From the NCBI GenBank assembly GCA_019057795.1, contig JAHLWS010000073.1, positions 102,455 to 166,454 on the forward strand: a stretch of 64,000 nt of DNA, read 5' to 3'. The stretch is from Promethearchaeota archaeon (GTDB lineage: Archaea > Asgardarchaeota > Lokiarchaeia > Sigyniarchaeales > SOKP01). The translations under genes were made by a program, and so were the position numbers. This document shows positions 42,210 to 51,513 of the stretch, one piece after another (within the stretch, counting starts at the first letter, position 1; the number at the start of each line of letters is the position of its first letter). Under the pieces are notes generated by a model. It saw only the letters and a program-made list of their open reading frames with translations. It did no database searches and was not told the origin of the DNA.

Positions 42210-44255
42210 TTATCCGATATATTCGATTTTACATTGAAGACGAATATCCCGTGAAGAGCTTCCAATTAAAATGTTGAATAAACCCTCCTCTACTTTCCAT
42301 TTACTGCTTACATCATCATAAAAAGAGAGATCGCTCTTTTCTAATTCAAATACAACATTAGTTTTTTCCCCAGAATTAAGATTTACTTTTTTAAATCCTT
42401 TCAATTCTTTTAATGGTCTCTCTACGCTAGATTCTATATCTTTAATATATAATTGTATAACTTCAGCTCCAACGCATTTACCTGAGTTTATGATGTCAAC
42501 TGATACTTTAAACGTGTCATCTCCTCTTACCTTTTCTTTATTAATTATTACATTTTCATAGACGAAAGTAGTATAAGATAACCCATGACCAAAAGGAAAG
42601 AGTGGTTCGATATCTTTTGTGTCAAAATGGCGATATCCAACAAAAATTCCCTCATCGTAAAAAACCTTATCATCCCCCGGGTAAGTTCTCTTTGACACAT
42701 GAGCGGGTGAATCTGAAAGTTTTTTTGGAAATGTCATAGTGAGTTTTCCAGAAGGGGTCACATCTCCAAATAAAATGTTAGCTATAGCGTGTCCAGCCTC
42801 CATTCCTCCGTACCAAGCTTCAATAACAGAAGGAACGTTATCGATCCAATCTTCCATGGCTATAGGGCTTCCATTGATGAGTACTACGATAGTTTTGGGA
42901 TTTTCCTTTACTGTTTTATTAATTAATTCAATTTGATCTGAAGGCAATTCAAACGCTTTTTTATCTACGCCTTCAGCATCCATACCTGGATCGTGATTGA
43001 GTCCAGCGAAAATTATCGTTACATCTGCTTTTGAAGGTGTATCTATAATTTCTAATTTATCCTTACATTTCTGCTTTAAACCCTCAAGAGGGGTAATCTC
43101 GTATGGAGGATAATTAACTGAGCTACCGCCCCCCCCAGATAATATACCACCCTCTACTATTTTAAAGTTCGCATTTGGTCCAATAACAGCTAACCTTTTT
43201 ATTGTATCGATATCTAAGGGTAGTAAAGATTCCTCGTTTTTCAAAAGTACGATCCCTTCTTCGGCTATCTTGCGAGCTACCGCTTGATGTTCAAGAGTAT
43301 TTCTACTACCGCGAGGGAGCGTATTCTCAGCGTCATATAATCCAACTAAAAACATAACCCTTAGTAATCTCTTGACATTATCGTTTAATGAGTCTTCGGT
43401 GAATTTACCTTCTTGAAAGGCTTTTTTCATATTTCTTTTATTATACTTTTTTGCTGTAGGCATTTCGAGAGATAAACCCGCTGTAACACAACTTCCTGTA
43501 CTTGTATTAGCTGTGGCATTCCAATCTGAAACTGTGAATCCTCTAAAGCCCCATTGTTCCATCAATCTTTCTCTTAATAGATTATAATTCTCTGATCCGT
43601 AAATTCCATTTACTTTGTTATAACAAGTCATGAAGGACCACGCATCAGCTTCTTGGACGGTCGCCTTAAAAGCGGGTAAATATATTTCTTGGAGCGCCCG
43701 TTCGCTCACTTCGGAACTCACTGTGAATCTATTTGTTTCTTGATTGTTACATATGAAGTGTTTTACACACGCCGCAATTTTTTGGCTTTGAATTCCTTTC
43801 ACGGTAGCAACAGCAAGAACTTTATTTAAATGTGGGTCCTCTGTTTGATACTCAAAAGTCCTTCCATTCATTGGAGTTCTTTGAATATTGATACCAGGAG
43901 CTAGTAGCATGTGAGCACCAACCTCAAGAACTTCTTCTGCTACAGCTTTCCCAAATTCGTGAGATAGTTTAGGATTCCATGTTGCTGTCCTACAAATACC
44001 TGAAGGAAAATAGGTACACTTTATTTCACCCTCAGTGTCGGGTCGAACACCGTGAGGACCATCGTACATCGTAAATGGTTTGATTCCTAACCTCTTTACA
44101 GGTTTAGTATGCCACATAAATCTTCCAGAGCATAGCTTAAATTTTTCCTCAAGCGTTAATCTATTTAATAAATCTTCTACCCGATTTTCCAAATTAAGGT
44201 TGCTATCCATAAATGGTAATTTTTGGAGTTGTTCTTTTGAATAAATCTCGTTCAT
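42210..44255 (-). CDS. Glycoside hydrolase family 3 beta-glucosidase-like enzyme
   Basis: The 681-aa enzyme cleaves terminal beta-linked sugars. The N-terminal TIM barrel holds MYDGPHGVRP, VKHFICNNQETNRF and GFRGFTVSDWNATANTSTG, where the Asp of SDW is the nucleophile. The C-terminal sandwich has GNxGGGGGSSVNYPP-like residues and a fibronectin-III end (VDIINSGKCVGAEVIQLYIK). There is no signal peptide, so it works in the cytoplasm. It is encoded between two sugar-type transporters, a self-contained glycoside import and hydrolysis locus. Confidence 0.93.
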   Translation of the reverse strand: MNEIYSKEQLQKLPFMDSNLNLENRVEDLLNRLTLEEKFKLCSGRFMWHTKPVKRLGIKPFTMYDGPHGVRPDTEGEIKCTYFPSGICRTATWNPKLSHEFGKAVAEEVLEVGAHMLLAPGINIQRTPMNGRTFEYQTEDPHLNKVLAVATVKGIQSQKIAACVKHFICNNQETNRFTVSSEVSERALQEIYLPAFKATVQEADAWSFMTCYNKVNGIYGSENYNLLRERLMEQWGFRGFTVSDWNATANTSTGSCVTAGLSLEMPTAKKYNKRNMKKAFQEGKFTEDSLNDNVKRLLRVMFLVGLYDAENTLPRGSRNTLEHQAVARKIAEEGIVLLKNEESLLPLDIDTIKRLAVIGPNANFKIVEGGILSGGGGSSVNYPPYEITPLEGLKQKCKDKLEIIDTPSKADVTIIFAGLNHDPGMDAEGVDKKAFELPSDQIELINKTVKENPKTIVVLINGSPIAMEDWIDNVPSVIEAWYGGMEAGHAIANILFGDVTPSGKLTMTFPKKLSDSPAHVSKRTYPGDDKVFYDEGIFVGYRHFDTKDIEPLFPFGHGLSYTTFVYENVIINKEKVRGDDTFKVSVDIINSGKCVGAEVIQLYIKDIESSVERPLKELKGFKKVNLNSGEKTNVVFELEKSDLSFYDDVSSKWKVEEGLFNILIGSSSRDIRLQCKIEYIG

Positions 44256-44337
44256 ATCAATTATCCCTTAATAATTTATTATACAAGTTAAAATGCAGAA
44301 TTAAAAATAACTTTTCATAAAAAAAAAAATAAAATGA

Positions 44338-45720
44338 TTAAAGATTCATTTCTTCTATTTTCAATTTGAGATCTATAGCCTCTTCTTTTGATATTTTATA
44401 CAGGAAGAAGAAAGCGGTCGTACCAATTATAGTTATAATCATTGGAATTATTGACATTTGAAAAAGTAAACCAAACTTTGCAGCATCAGTGTTCCCTGTT
44501 GTTAGAATTGGATCGTAACCCGTAAATATTGCTACAATCGCAAAAATTACTGTCTGAAAAAAGTATGAGAAAGCTGTGAAAATCTTGTAAATGCCTGAAT
44601 AACTTCCTTCTTCGCGTTTTCCGGAATTAACTGTTGCGTTGTCTATACCTTGTGCTCTCAGTAATCCAAAAATGACTCCCGCAGTTGCACTAAACCCAAC
44701 ACCCGCCAAAGCAAATACTAAAGCTAAACTAATTAAATCAGTAACAAACACCAATGAGAAATACGCGATAATATTAAAAAACATACCCGCTATATATGCA
44801 TTTCTAACACCGATTTTTCTAGAAATCCATGTCCACAAAGGAGCAAGAAGAAATCCAACACTATTCACCATCAAAAGAGGTAGATAAGTAGCCCCTATCT
44901 CTAAACCTAATGAATGTGTTACATAAAAATTAAGCCCATATAGAAAACACGCCCCAGCTACAGACCAGGAAAAACCTGCGATTGTAATTCCCATCCAACA
45001 ACGATCCTTAAAAACCCGTTTAACCACTTCACCCACAGGTGACGATCCCCTTTGTGAACTGTCCAATTCAGCACGAAATTCCTTCATTTCTTTAGGTTCT
45101 CGAATTCCAAAACTATATGGAATGACCAAAATGTAACCAATAATAACAACAAGAAAAACCGTTCCTAAATATCCAATTGACGATATGAATCTAGGGATTA
45201 AGACACTGATAAAAATTGTTGCTATACCCCCTATAATTGCTCCTATAACGATAACCTTTCTTCTATGGGAATCTTCCCTAAATAAATCGGGAAATAAAGC
45301 CATTTCATTAATCTCACTTGACGACATAAAAGTATCATATACCGTCATAATAACTATTAGCCAAATTACAGATATCAGAATGTCAGGAGAAATTTGGATA
45401 AAACTTAAGATTAAAAAAATTGGACCTATAACCAAACCTCCAATAATCCACGGAAATCTCTTTCCAAATCTTGAGGTCAATTTGTTGGATTTATCAGCTA
45501 GGTATCCAATTATTGGATCGTTTACACTATCTATAATCGAATATATTAAATATATCAATGGAATTACTGCTGTTGGTATTAATAGAATACTAACCGCAAA
45601 ATATTGAATTTGACCCCACATAGTGAACAATAAACCACTACTTATACCCCCAAGAGTATAAAAAACCATTTTTTTTGTTGTTATTGTATCAGAAAATTTC
45701 ATTTTTTTTTGTTCTGTCAT
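44338..45720 (-). CDS. GPH-type MFS sugar transporter, copy 2
   Basis: The 460-aa membrane protein has 11-12 helices. DPIIGYLADKSNKLTSRFGK and KRFPWIIGG form the loop 2-3 motif of the GPH group; SSEINEMALFPDLFREDSHR marks loop 4-5. It is codirectional with GH3 (82 bp upstream of it), so the two probably share a transcript. The similarity to copy 1 is only family-level, so they likely carry different sugars. Confidence 0.85.
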   Translation of the reverse strand: MTEQKKMKFSDTITTKKMVFYTLGGISSGLLFTMWGQIQYFAVSILLIPTAVIPLIYLIYSIIDSVNDPIIGYLADKSNKLTSRFGKRFPWIIGGLVIGPIFLILSFIQISPDILISVIWLIVIMTVYDTFMSSSEINEMALFPDLFREDSHRRKVIVIGAIIGGIATIFISVLIPRFISSIGYLGTVFLVVIIGYILVIPYSFGIREPKEMKEFRAELDSSQRGSSPVGEVVKRVFKDRCWMGITIAGFSWSVAGACFLYGLNFYVTHSLGLEIGATYLPLLMVNSVGFLLAPLWTWISRKIGVRNAYIAGMFFNIIAYFSLVFVTDLISLALVFALAGVGFSATAGVIFGLLRAQGIDNATVNSGKREEGSYSGIYKIFTAFSYFFQTVIFAIVAIFTGYDPILTTGNTDAAKFGLLFQMSIIPMIITIIGTTAFFFLYKISKEEAIDLKLKIEEMNL

Positions 45721-45938
45721 GATATATTCACTTGAAATATTGCATATCTAATTTAAATAAAGTAGTATTTATAGATTTTTAAAAAAAACCAAAATTGGAC
45801 AAAAAACTAGTATGACAAAAAGAATAACATTCTTTTTAAGATTGTAACACTTAATATTCGAATGAGTGGGATTTTATTTTTAATAAATAAAATTTTCTCT
45901 GGTTCATTAACAAAAATTATTAAAAGGACCGACTTTCT

Positions 45939-46679
45939 ATGAATATTTTATTTGATTTACTGCTTTTACTATTAACATTTGTCTATGTTTTTGCAACTAT
46001 TTTAATACCAGTTCAATTGAAGAAGAGAGATAAAATCACTAAATTCCAAGCTCGTAAAATGGTTCATTTATTTGCTGGGTTAAGTATTTTAATAACTCCA
46101 TATTTTACAACGCCATGGTGGGCTGTATTATTGGCTAGTTCAATGACAATTTTAACTTTTTTGAGTTCAAAAAAAAGTAAAGTAAAACAGTTAAGAGATT
46201 TATACGATTCAATAGGAGAAGAAGCAGAAGAAAAAGCGGGTTATTTACAGGGGCCATTTCATTATTGCTTATCGATTACAATATTGATCACACTTTTTGT
46301 TATTATAGCTCCAGATCAAATGTATTTCCCAATTGCAGGAATTCTATTAATGATTATCTCTGATACTCTAGCATCGGTAATTGGCAAAAAATACGGAAAA
46401 ATAAAAATAAATATTCCGTGGGTAAACACTACGAGGACTTTGGAAGGGTCGTTAGCATTTTTTGTAAGTGGATTTATGCTTTGTTTCATTGCTTTTATGT
46501 TTTTAGGAGTCACAAATCCAATAACGCAAATTCATATTTCATTAGAAGCTGCGCTTTTATATTCACTAATTACCAGTGTTTTAGCAACAATAATAGAGCT
46601 AATTTCTCCTAGTACGTGGGATGATCTAACGGTCCCAATTTTGACAACGCTAATAATTTTTCTAATAACATTAATTTAA
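45939..46679 (+). CDS. Dolichol/prenol-kinase-like CTP transferase family membrane protein
   Basis: The 246-aa polytopic protein has seven to eight helices. The family signature is ISDTLASVIGKKYGKIKINI plus TRTLEGSLAFFVSGF, shared by dolichol kinase (Sec59), plant phytol/farnesol kinases (VTE5/VTE6) and phosphatidate cytidylyltransferases. It begins a plus-strand run with geranylgeranyl reductase, GGGP synthase and DGGGP synthase. A prenol (geranylgeraniol) kinase acting in lipid precursor salvage is a reasonable inference; CDP-archaeol formation is another possibility. Confidence 0.8.
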   Translation: MNILFDLLLLLLTFVYVFATILIPVQLKKRDKITKFQARKMVHLFAGLSILITPYFTTPWWAVLLASSMTILTFLSSKKSKVKQLRDLYDSIGEEAEEKAGYLQGPFHYCLSITILITLFVIIAPDQMYFPIAGILLMIISDTLASVIGKKYGKIKINIPWVNTTRTLEGSLAFFVSGFMLCFIAFMFLGVTNPITQIHISLEAALLYSLITSVLATIIELISPSTWDDLTVPILTTLIIFLITLI

Positions 46680-46752
46680 TCTTAAATCTAACTTTTTATT
46701 TTTTATTATCATTAGAGCTATTGTTATCATCTAAAAAATAAAGAAAATCAAA

Positions 46753-48147
46753 ATGGAAAATTTAAAGAATAATTTTGACGTAATCGTAGTTGGAGCGGGA
46801 ACGGGAGGCAGTACAGCTGCTCGGTTTGCCGCTGAAAAAGGTTTAAAAGTTTGCCTTATCGACAGGAAGGAAAAAAACAAAATCGGCGATAAAATTTGTG
46901 GGGACGCTGTTGGAACAGACATTTTTGATTTTTTAAGTATTAACCATCCAAAAGATGAAGAGCTTTCATGCCGTATCAAAGGTGCGAAATTATTTACTCC
47001 AGATCTAAAAAAATGTATCGATTTAATTGATTCGAAGCAAGCAGGTTATATTGTTAATAGAATAGAGTTTGGGCAAAGATTACTTAACGAAGCGTTAGAT
47101 GCCGGTGTAGAGCTGTTTATGGATAAGACTATGGTCTTAGACTTATTATATAACAAGAATTTTGTTGCTGGGGTAAAAGTAAAGCTAAAAAATGGAGATA
47201 AAATAGATTTGAAATCTAAACTTGTAATTGATGCCTCTGGATTTTATTCTCCAATTAGAAAGAAAGTAAATAGCGCTTTAATTGAAAAAGAGATTTTAAA
47301 GGAAGATTGTATTCTTTGTTACAGGGAAATTGTAAAGTTCTCTCCTCAAGACCTAAAAGTCAAAGATCCTGAATATATTTCAATAATTTTAAATAGCGAA
47401 AAAGCACCGGGAGGTTATATTTGGTATTTCCCAAAAAATGAGTCATCCGTCAATATTGGTATAGGGATGTTTATGGATTACAAAGGTAAAGTAAAAAACT
47501 TCTATCAACAAAATGTTTTTAAAGAATATATTAAAACTTTAAAGTATGAAATTATTTCTTCTGGAGGGGGCGTAGTGCCCGTTAGAAAGCCTATTTGGTC
47601 GTGCGCAGACGATGGTATTATGCTCGTTGGAGACGCTGCTTGCCAAGTTAATCCACTTCATGGAGGTGGGATCGATCCATCAATGAGAGGAGGTTTTTTT
47701 GCTGCTAACACTGCTTTAACCGCTATTGAAAAAGAAGATTACTCAATCAACGCATTATGGGGTTATAATTATAGCGTAATGACCAGTTTCGGCGCAGAAT
47801 TTGCTTCATTAGATTTGCTAAGAATGACTCTCCAAGTTCTATCCAACGAGGATCTAAATTTTGCTTTGCAACAAGATTTACTAAGTGGAGAAGAAATTCT
47901 TGAAATCTCTTCAACTGGACGAATGGATTTATCGTTACTTAACATGGTAACAAAGGTGTTTAAAGGGCTATCTAAGCCAAAACTATTATTAGATTTAAAT
48001 TACCTTAGAATAAGGATGAACGAAATTTCTAAATTATACAAAAATTTTCCTAATGATATTGTAAAATTTGGGGAATGGAAGAGTCGGGTTACACAAGTAT
48101 ATGATAAAATTAAGAAAACGTTAATAAAGACTAAAATAGTAAATTAA
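46753..48147 (+). CDS. Geranylgeranyl reductase family (archaeal lipid saturation)
   Basis: The 464-aa FAD protein reduces the prenyl double bonds of archaeol precursors. FAD motifs are VIVVGAGTGGSTAARFAAEK, VIDASGFYSPIRKKV and IMLVGDAACQVNPLHGGGID. DKICGDAVGTDIF contains the cysteine typical of geranylgeranyl reductases, and PGGYIWYFPKNESSVNIGIG is the substrate-cavity segment. It precedes GGGP synthase by 18 bp in the lipid operon, which strengthens the membrane-lipid assignment over other flavoprotein roles. Confidence 0.92.
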   Translation: MENLKNNFDVIVVGAGTGGSTAARFAAEKGLKVCLIDRKEKNKIGDKICGDAVGTDIFDFLSINHPKDEELSCRIKGAKLFTPDLKKCIDLIDSKQAGYIVNRIEFGQRLLNEALDAGVELFMDKTMVLDLLYNKNFVAGVKVKLKNGDKIDLKSKLVIDASGFYSPIRKKVNSALIEKEILKEDCILCYREIVKFSPQDLKVKDPEYISIILNSEKAPGGYIWYFPKNESSVNIGIGMFMDYKGKVKNFYQQNVFKEYIKTLKYEIISSGGGVVPVRKPIWSCADDGIMLVGDAACQVNPLHGGGIDPSMRGGFFAANTALTAIEKEDYSINALWGYNYSVMTSFGAEFASLDLLRMTLQVLSNEDLNFALQQDLLSGEEILEISSTGRMDLSLLNMVTKVFKGLSKPKLLLDLNYLRIRMNEISKLYKNFPNDIVKFGEWKSRVTQVYDKIKKTLIKTKIVN

Positions 48148-48165
48148 TTATAATAAGTGAATTTT

Positions 48166-48984
48166 ATGGTTGATACGTTGACTAAAAATACCTTGAAGAC
48201 AACCACCTACGAATATCTAATAAATAAAATAAATCGAGATGGCACGCTCCACTTTTCCTTAATAGATCCTGATCCCACTAAGCAAAATCCCACCAAAGCA
48301 GGAAAAATGGCATTTTTTGCTGAGCAAGCAGGAACTGATGCTATTTTAATCGGTGGAAGTACTGTTTTTGACCAAAGATTTGTTGATGAGACAATATTGG
48401 CAATTAAAGAAAAAGTAAGTTTACCAATAATAATTTTTCCGGGAGGTATCGCAAATGTTTCAAAAGAAGCAGATGCTATTTTATTCATGTCTATTTTAAA
48501 TTCTGAAGATCCTTATTTTATTGTTGGACAACAAGCGCTTGCTTCATATACTGTGAAAATGTCTAACCTTGAAATAATATCCACAGCATATTTAATTATC
48601 GAACCTGGTGGTACTGCTGGATGGATAAGTAAAGCTAAACTACTTCCAAGAAAAAAACCTAAATTAACTGCTGCTTACTCATTAGCAGCTGAATATTTTG
48701 GCTTTAAACTTATATATCTAGAAGCTGGTTCTGGTAGTGAAAGTATTCCCACCGAAATTATTCGGCTTTGTTCAAATATGTTAAGCATTCCAATAATTGT
48801 GGGTGGAGGTGTTAGTAGTATAGAAGACGCTAGAAACTTTGTTGAAGCAGGGGCAGACATCATCGTAATGGGAACATTTTTAGAAAATAAAGTATTAAAA
48901 GACGATGGGAACTCTCTAAAAGCTATTATTGACGAAATAAAGAAAGCTGGTAAAAGTCGTAAAAATAATTATAAAAAAAATTAA
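48166..48984 (+). CDS. Geranylgeranylglyceryl phosphate synthase
   Basis: This TIM-barrel enzyme (272 aa) makes the first ether bond between sn-glycerol-1-phosphate and geranylgeranyl diphosphate. Signature segments are HFSLIDPDP, DAILIGGSTVF, IIIFPGGIA, IIEPGGTAGW, IYLEAGSGS and VGGGVSSIEDARNFVEAGAD. ATG 48166 is preferred over GTG 48157. It is the third gene of the lipid operon, with DGGGP synthase 22 bp downstream. The enzyme defines the archaeal membrane lipid type. Confidence 0.95.
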   Translation: MVDTLTKNTLKTTTYEYLINKINRDGTLHFSLIDPDPTKQNPTKAGKMAFFAEQAGTDAILIGGSTVFDQRFVDETILAIKEKVSLPIIIFPGGIANVSKEADAILFMSILNSEDPYFIVGQQALASYTVKMSNLEIISTAYLIIEPGGTAGWISKAKLLPRKKPKLTAAYSLAAEYFGFKLIYLEAGSGSESIPTEIIRLCSNMLSIPIIVGGGVSSIEDARNFVEAGADIIVMGTFLENKVLKDDGNSLKAIIDEIKKAGKSRKNNYKKN

Positions 48985-49006
48985 AAATCCTTTAATTGTT
49001 TTTAAT

Positions 49007-49879
49007 ATGAGATTTAAAGACGCTATTGAAATTATACGGCCTATAAACTGCTTAATGGGGGCTTTAACAGTAATTATTGGCTTATTAAATACCAGATTAG
49101 GAATTCCATTAGATAAGTTATTAATTAATATAATTTTAGGCGTTTTTACATATATTTTTATTGCAGCTTCAGGAATGGTTATCAACGACATTTACGATAT
49201 TGAAATAGATAAAATCAATAGACCAGAACGCCCTATTCCAAGAGGTTCAATAAATTTAAAGCAAGCAAAATTACTCTATTCAATTTATCTTATTATCGGA
49301 TTAGCTCTTAGCGTTTTCCATAGTATTTTTTTTAATATAGGGTTATTAAATATCGTGTTAGCGTCGTTTTTTGGATTCATAGGTTGGTTGTATGCCGCAT
49401 ACGGTAAAAAGAGTGGTTTTTTTGGAAATATGGCAGTGGGTATTTCTTTTTCAATTGGTATGATTTATGGAGCGGTATTAAACAGTTCATCTATTCCTCC
49501 TTTCATTTATTTTTTCTTTATAACGGCATTCTCTCTTTTAGTTTCTCGAGAAATCATTAAAGGTTGTGAAGATATTGAAGGCGATAAAAATCATGGGGTT
49601 AAAACATTAGCTATTAAGATTGGAATTAGAAAATCTACCTATATTTCCTTAGTTTTTTCAATTACAGCAATAGTATTTTTTATATTACCTATTTTTACAA
49701 ACATTATAAATCCATTCTTTTTTATGGTTTTAATGGTTTTTGGTCTAATTGATGTACTTTACGCAATTTTTTTAATGTTTACTACGAAATTGGAAAGAAA
49801 GGATTTTAAAAGGATTAGTTTACTGTTAAAAATTGGAGCATTTCTAGGGTTAATTGCTTTTCTTTTTGCTAGCATTTAA
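49007..49879 (+). CDS. Digeranylgeranylglyceryl phosphate synthase (UbiA family)
   Basis: The 290-aa membrane prenyltransferase adds the second geranylgeranyl chain. It has nine hydrophobic helices, the first Asp motif NDIYDIEIDKINRPERPIPR and the second CEDIEGDKNHGVKTLAIKIG. The start MRFKDAIEIIRPINCLMGAL is typical of archaeal DGGGPS. As the last gene of the lipid operon it completes archaeol backbone assembly after GGGP synthase. Confidence 0.93.
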   Translation: MRFKDAIEIIRPINCLMGALTVIIGLLNTRLGIPLDKLLINIILGVFTYIFIAASGMVINDIYDIEIDKINRPERPIPRGSINLKQAKLLYSIYLIIGLALSVFHSIFFNIGLLNIVLASFFGFIGWLYAAYGKKSGFFGNMAVGISFSIGMIYGAVLNSSSIPPFIYFFFITAFSLLVSREIIKGCEDIEGDKNHGVKTLAIKIGIRKSTYISLVFSITAIVFFILPIFTNIINPFFFMVLMVFGLIDVLYAIFLMFTTKLERKDFKRISLLLKIGAFLGLIAFLFASI

Positions 49880-49893
49880 TACGCTTTTATAAA

Positions 49894-51318
49894 CTATATG
49901 CTTTTTAAAAAAACTATTATTCCCTCAAAATCTTTACTAGTAATTAAGGATTTCAACTCTTGCGTTTTATTTGAAGTGAGCTTTCCATAGGGGAATGTTT
50001 CAATTAATTTTCTCGTTTGATTTAAACCTAAATATTTTCGCGTGTATTCTGCGTTTGAGTATTTATAGGATGTTAAAAATTCGCTGTCTAATTTGAGTCT
50101 AAATTGCTCTAAAATAAAATTAAAATAATTTCTTAAGAGAAGTTGATTATCTGTGGAAATAATTGGCTCTAAGAAGATTTGGATCGGATGGGTTCTATAG
50201 GTTTTATGGGATACATAAATCGCACTAACATCAAAATCTTCATTTATTTGACCTAATCCCGCTCGTCCATTATAAGAGCCTGTATCTACAGTTCTAACAT
50301 ATAAAATATTTGATTCAATTATTCGCTTTAGCTTTTCATTTACTTTAATTTTTAATTTTACATATTGATTGTTTTTGTACTGGTTCGCATCAATTACTTC
50401 GATCTCAAAATTGCCTTTATTTTGCGAAACATCTTCTTTCAATAAATAATACTTAACTATTAATCGATTAACCGCTTTATAACTCTCTAAAAATTCGTCA
50501 AATTTGGAACCTGCCCTGTATTTATATTTTGGGTTTAAATTATAATCCATTTTCAAAATTTCATTTTGCTTTTTGGTCTTTAACCCCGTAAATGTCTGAA
50601 TCTCATCTTGCGGAACTTTTTTCTTCTTGAAAAACCCAATACAAATGTTTGAACCTGTATGTTCAAAGATTTTAGTTTCAATTATTATCATTTTAAGAAT
50701 ATTATAGTATTTTAAAAAATCTAAACGAAATTTATTAGAAACAGATGCGCCATATAAAAAGTTAGTAGGAATTACATAAATCAGATTCTCAACATCGCTA
50801 CGCAAGTCATTAATCATAGCGATTTGATATAAATCTTGATACCCCTTATTTTCTTTTTTAAAATATTGAAGAAACTTTTGGGTTTCGTGGTGCTTCCTAA
50901 TGTAACCTAAATATAAGTATGGTGGATTGGTAATGTGAAAAAGTGGAAACTTTTTTCGTTTTAAATTTTGAGGAAAGCTTTCAAGATTATCACGTTTTTT
51001 AATATTATTTTCTGCGATTTGCTTAGGAATTCCATATTCCTCAGCATTATAAATGCACTTTTGAACCATATCTTTCTGAGTGTCAAATAAAAAAATATGC
51101 CCTCGGAAAAAACTTTCTCGCTTATCATAAGGGATTTCGTTCAAAATTGGCAAAATTAAATTCCCCTCACCTGCGTAAAGATCAACCCATAAGTAATTTT
51201 CTAATAGATCTTTAATTTCAGGAAAAATATATTTATTGAATATTTCAACTGAAGTTAAATGAATACCGAATTTTCGCCTTTTTGTTTTTTCCTTGGAATT
51301 TCTTGAATTATTATCCAT
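49894..51318 (-). CDS. Second orphan N6-adenine DNA methyltransferase
   Basis: The 474-aa protein has a SAM-binding motif (LWVDLYAGEGNLILPIL), an acidic strand end (IFLFDTQKDMVQKCIYNAEE) and FHITNPPYLYLGYIRKHHET (N-P-P-Y, adenine N6 target). A following region (VIPTNFLYGASVSNKFRLDF) and a C-terminal target-recognition part suggest Eco57I/TaqI-like architecture, but it is clearly distinct from the methyltransferase at 32972. No nuclease is close. It converges on the DGGGPS gene. Confidence 0.83.
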   Translation of the reverse strand: MDNNSRNSKEKTKRRKFGIHLTSVEIFNKYIFPEIKDLLENYLWVDLYAGEGNLILPILNEIPYDKRESFFRGHIFLFDTQKDMVQKCIYNAEEYGIPKQIAENNIKKRDNLESFPQNLKRKKFPLFHITNPPYLYLGYIRKHHETQKFLQYFKKENKGYQDLYQIAMINDLRSDVENLIYVIPTNFLYGASVSNKFRLDFLKYYNILKMIIIETKIFEHTGSNICIGFFKKKKVPQDEIQTFTGLKTKKQNEILKMDYNLNPKYKYRAGSKFDEFLESYKAVNRLIVKYYLLKEDVSQNKGNFEIEVIDANQYKNNQYVKLKIKVNEKLKRIIESNILYVRTVDTGSYNGRAGLGQINEDFDVSAIYVSHKTYRTHPIQIFLEPIISTDNQLLLRNYFNFILEQFRLKLDSEFLTSYKYSNAEYTRKYLGLNQTRKLIETFPYGKLTSNKTQELKSLITSKDFEGIIVFLKSI

Positions 51319-51513
51319 TTTTCTGTTAATCTAATCTTGTTTTTATGTAGTTATAGACCTAATTTTTGACATTCAATGTGTTCTTCCATCTTGATACAAT
51401 GTGATATTTAAAATTGGTCTCCGTTTTTTTTAAAAGAGTATTATCATTAGTTGTTATTAAAATATTGAATTAATATCTAATAAAAGTGTGATCAAATAAT
51501 AAAGTGGACAATA

